DNA of 64,000 bases, taken from Advenella kashmirensis WT001 (GTDB taxonomy: Bacteria > Pseudomonadota > Gammaproteobacteria > Burkholderiales > Burkholderiaceae_B). Of the stretch, positions 60,498 through 64,000 are shown in pieces. Position numbers and translations under genes: made by a program. The stretch is from assembly GCF_000219915.2 (NCBI RefSeq), contig NC_017964.1:2170001-2234000 (forward strand), written 5' to 3'. The notes beneath the pieces are model-generated. The model ran no database searches. It was not told where the DNA came from and was given only the letters and a program-made list of their open reading frames with translations. How positions within the stretch are numbered: the stretch's first letter is position 1; each line of letters begins with the position of its first letter.

Positions 60498-62233
60498 TTA
60501 TTGTCTCCGAGTATCACCCGCAACCTGGCACCATGGCATGACGGCTCCCGGCGGCAACAGATAGACTTGCCGCCGGCCATCGGTAAAATACGGTTTGATA
60601 TTGGCCCATTCCGGAAAATCGTCCAGCCGTCTGGCATCGCCCAGTATCCAGCGCCGATCACCGCTGGGAACACATAATGTCCGCTCAAAAGCGGCAGGCA
60701 ACGCAAAGCGATAGCGCTGTTGGCCGCATCGAACTGTTGCGCATCCCACAGCTCCTTGCGCCAGGTGTCCCTGGCGCTCACCTGGCTATCGACCCAGTCA
60801 CTGACCACGGTCAGAGCCGGATTGTTTCCCATATAAAAGCCAAAATCGAATGGGTAAAAATCAAGACTGTAATATCGGTCCGACTGTCCGGGCAGCGGCG
60901 GCGACTGCCTGATCGCCTTTGCAATACGACTGCTGCCTGGCAGCGTGGCCGTGGACAGGTATACCATGCCAGCTACACCCACAAGCAGGCACAACAGCAT
61001 ACGAACCATAAAATGCCCTGACTCTGCAGCGTCCTGGTCCAGAGCCCGCTGCCGGTGGTTTGCAGGCAAGAACTGGCTGGCAACGGCCTTCACGCGTATC
61101 GCCGCCGCGCTGCCTGAGCTGGAGAAAAATTCGGCAAACAAATACGCCAGCGGCGGCAGCACAGGGAGAATGTATCCAACCAGCTTGGACTGCGGAATAG
61201 AGAAAAAGACAAGAATGATGGCAAGCCAGATCCACATCAAAGTCCGTACGCTTGCATGATTTTCCTGGCGCCAATATCGCCAATAGCCACGGGTAAAAAC
61301 GGCAAGCGCTGCCCCGCGATACCATGGCAACATGCTACCGAACAAGACGGCAAGGTAAAACCAGACCGGCATCACATTATTGAACCCGCCTTGAGTAAAG
61401 CGTGCTACTTGCTGATAGACAAGATAATAGTGCAGAAACCCCGGATAACGCCATTGCATCAGCAACAGCCAAGGCGCAATGATGCCAAGAAAAAGCATCA
61501 TGCCGCGAATGCGCAGCAATATCCTGATGGCTCTGTAACGGCGTTCGACAAGCAACCAACACAAGAGCACCCCCGCTGGCAAAACGAAGCCGATCAATCC
61601 TTTGGCCAGAAATCCCAAGGCGGCAAACAGATACATCGCCAGCACCCACCGTAGATGCGATTGCCCTTGCTGATGCAACAGGGCGGCGGTTGCCCCACAC
61701 AGAATGGTGCTGCAGATCATTGCTGCGACCAGCAGGTCCAAATTGGCATAGTGCGCTGCGCCGAACATTAGTGGCGTCATGGCCAGGATGATACTTGCCT
61801 TCAATGCGCGCGCCGACGCCACGAAACGGCGTACAAAGATAAACAAAGCACCGACCATGGACAATCCGGCCAGCGCCGGCACCAGTCTTACTGCAAATTC
61901 ATTCTGGCCGAACACCGACAGACTGGCCGCAGTAAGCCAGTAAAACAGCGGTGGCTTATGAAAATAAGGCATGCCATTGAGCAGTGGCGTGCTCCATTGC
62001 TCAGACTGGAACATTTCCAGCGCTACGCCAACGTACCGACCTTCGTCCGGATTCAGCAGCGGCCACAGCCAGTTGCCAAGCACAAACCACAAGGCAGTGG
62101 CCAGCAGAAGCAATGGCAACAGAAAGGATTTGGCGGTCAGATGAGACAACCGTTCAATACGGTTGATGGCAGTCGTACCAGGCCGGATAACACCAGAGGA
62201 AAGCATGAAGGCAGACAGGGAATGAAATTGCAT
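60498..62233 (-). CDS. ArnT-like glycosyltransferase, GT-C / PMT family (frame break near 60715)
   Basis: About 578 aa with 10 or more TM segments. NPDEGRYVGVALEMFQSEQW near residue 65 is the first-loop DE motif of ArnT/PMT enzymes; MPYFHKPPLFYWLTA follows. The C-terminus is in another frame: from about 60715, ALPAAFERT, then DRRWILGDARRLDDFPEWA, ending at 60498. Restoring one base makes it end cleanly after ureG. Transfers a sugar from a polyprenyl carrier to lipid A or protein in the inner membrane; target unknown. Confidence 0.8.
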
Positions 62234-62316
62234 CCATCATAGCGACCGGAATATCAAATAATCGTTAAATTACCGCCCTGCACTGCTATCGCGCCGAAGG
62301 CAAATCTCAGTCAACG

Positions 62317-63689
62317 TTAGCATTCAATGATATTAACGGCCAGCCCGCCACGCGATGTTTCCTTATACTTCGATTTCATATCCGCTCCGGTCTGCATCAT
62401 GGTGCGGATCACTTTATCCAGCGACACGTAATGTGTGCCGTCACCCCGCAATGCCATGCGGGCGGCATTGATGGCCTTGACCGCGCCCATCGCATTGCGC
62501 TCGATACATGGAATCTGCACCATGCCGCCAACAGGATCACAAGTCATCCCCAGATTGTGCTCCATACCAATTTCGGCGGCATTCTCCGCTTGCGGGACGG
62601 TGCCCCCCAATACGGCTGCGAGCGCGCCCGCCGCCATGGAGCAGGCAACGCCCACTTCTCCCTGGCAGCCGACCTCGGCGCCGGAAATAGACGCATTTTC
62701 CTTGTAGAGAATCCCTATGGCCGCAGCCGTCAGCAGAAAATCAATCACGCCCTGTTCATTGGCGCCGGGCACGAAATTGACGTAATAATGCAGGACTGCG
62801 GGAATGACTCCTGCCGCCCCGTTGGTCGGCGCTGTCACCACCTTGCCACTGGCCGCGTTCTCCTCATTGACTGCCAGCGCATACAGATTCACCCAATCGA
62901 GCATGGACAGGGGATCTTTCAGCGACTCATGAGGTCGACTGCACAACTGTTCATGCAGCTGTCGGGCGCGACGCTTGACATGAAGAAAACCCGGCAGACT
63001 GCCGGTGGCTGAACAGCCACGCGTTACACAAGCCTGCATTACTGCCCACAAGTCCAGTATTTTCTGCCTGACTTCCTGCTGCGGCCGATAATGCCTTTCG
63101 TTCTCCATCATCAACTGTGCAATTGTCAACTGGTGCCGCTGACATAGATCAAGCAACTGCTGACCAGAATTAAACGGATAAGGGATGTCAATATCCGGTG
63201 TCAGATTCACCCGGACCCGGTCGCAATTCATCACGAAACCGCCGCCAATGGAATAATATTCCTTCTTCATAAGTAATTGATCGGCAGCATCGAACGCCTT
63301 GAAGCGCATTCCATTCGAATGCTGGGGCAAGGTTTCCCGTCGATTGAACTTGATATGGACGCTCTCATCAAAGACAATCTCGTGGCGATTGAGTAACCTG
63401 ACCATGCCACTGCTGCGCACCTGCTCGATCAGTGCCGGTACCATGTCCGGATCCAGCGTCTCTGGCTGGTAACCATGCAGCCCAATAACAACTGCCATAT
63501 CACTTTTATGCCCCTTGCCGGTCGCGCCAGCGAGCCGAACATCTCTATATGAAGACGTTGCGCGCTCTCAAGCAGGTCGGCTTGCTCCAGACGATTCACA
63601 AAACGCAGAGCAGCAATCATGGGGCCGACCGTGTGGGAACTCGAAGGCCCGATACCCACCTTGAAAATGTCAAATACGCTCAAGGCCAT
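62317..63689 (-). CDS. sdaA: L-serine dehydratase, iron-sulfur type (frame break near 63513)
   Basis: N-terminal [27 protein letters not shown] and C-terminal [4Fe-4S] domain: [37 protein letters not shown] with the cluster cysteines, and [19 protein letters not shown]. A missing base near 63513 ([14 protein letters not shown] reads as ARPARGIKV) breaks it; 457 aa when repaired. Start at 63689 with AGGAAA upstream. Converts L-serine to pyruvate and ammonia. Confidence 0.92.
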
Positions 63690-63718
63690 TTTTTTCCTCG
63701 ACAATGTTGGTGGACCGC

Positions 63719-64000
63719 TCAATGGGTCCGATACAGCTCATCCATTTTCCGTTCGGATTCACGGTTTTTCAATTCAGCTTCGCTGGGCAATGCCATGTCG
63801 TTGAGCAATGGCCTGGCCCAGTTTCCGGTTACGTGATATTTTACCGTCAGGGCACGCTGCAATGGCGCCTGCAGCAGCCATTGCGTCAGGAAAGCGCCTA
63901 CCCCGACCGCCGGATTAACGATGGTTCCCGCCAATACAGAGGCGCCGCTCACATCCAGCTTGGGCACGACCACGGCCTGAAAGTCCAGGCTTTCGGATTT
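63719..64000 (-). CDS. yhdP: YhdP-family AsmA-like protein, C-terminal part
   Basis: The gene runs off the right edge; only the last about 93 codons are visible. GTIVNPAVGVGAFLTQWLLQAPLQRALTVKYHVTGNWARP matches the TIGR02099 / YhdP C-terminal region, an envelope-bridging phospholipid-transport family. The GTG at 63973 is internal, not a start. sdaA starts 29 bases later on the same strand. Confidence 0.65.
   Translation of the reverse strand, partial: KSESLDFQAVVVPKLDVSGASVLAGTIVNPAVGVGAFLTQWLLQAPLQRALTVKYHVTGNWARPLLNDMALPSEAELKNRESERKMDELYRTH

Overview
The window looks like a chromosome segment of a betaproteobacterium of the family Alcaligenaceae. The best guess at genus is Advenella. This rests on the housekeeping gene set (tig-clpP-clpX-lon, thrS, infC, rpmI-rplT-pheST-ihfA-merR), the gshB/EIIA/HPr/EI cluster, and a tsdBA pair for tetrathionate-forming thiosulfate oxidation. 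The genus call is inference from gene content; no search was run.

Layout. (1) 1-18.3 kb is an accessory catabolic region: a GMC oxidoreductase, a shikimate-dehydrogenase-like protein, a split transketolase, a glycerol-dehydrogenase-like enzyme, three SDR dehydrogenases, a quinone oxidoreductase, a complete LIV-type ABC transporter, a fused 2-oxoacid dehydrogenase E1 with its E2, and two FCD-type GntR regulators. Two identical 14-bp palindromic sites tie the first regulator to the transketolase operon and the transporter operon. The region ends at a tRNA-Pro(GGG) gene. (2) 18.6-20.8 kb holds a small exported protein and an FMN-dependent lactate dehydrogenase. (3) 21-26 kb is merR-ihfA-pheT-pheS-rplT-rpmI, on the minus strand. 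(4) 26-35 kb holds comM, ubiK, an Ala-rich lipoprotein, glnK-amtB behind a sigma-54 promoter, ptsI-ptsH-EIIA and gshB. This block separates rpmI from infC. (5) 35-37.7 kb is infC (ATC start) and thrS, the latter preceded by a Thr-rich leader peptide and an intrinsic terminator that together look like a transcription attenuator. (6) 37.9-46.4 kb holds an OmpA-like lipoprotein, an anchored Pro/Ala-rich protein, lon with a candidate heat-shock promoter, clpX, clpP, tig and a small membrane protein. (7) 46.6-48.3 kb is tsdBA. (8) 48.7-60.5 kb is one long nitrogen operon, urtABCDE-ureDA-ureJ-ureBCEFG, behind a second sigma-54 promoter. (9) 60.5-64 kb holds an ArnT-like glycosyltransferase, sdaA and the end of a YhdP-like gene.

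A feature of the whole window is that at least 21 genes are broken by about 30 one- or two-base frame breaks, nearly all repaired by adding back one base in a short homopolymer. Broken genes include the essential pheT and thrS, and every repaired length is a multiple of three. This points to systematic base-calling errors rather than gene decay. I therefore give full-length coordinates and mark the break positions. The apparent ureE-ureF fusion appears to be produced by one such error.
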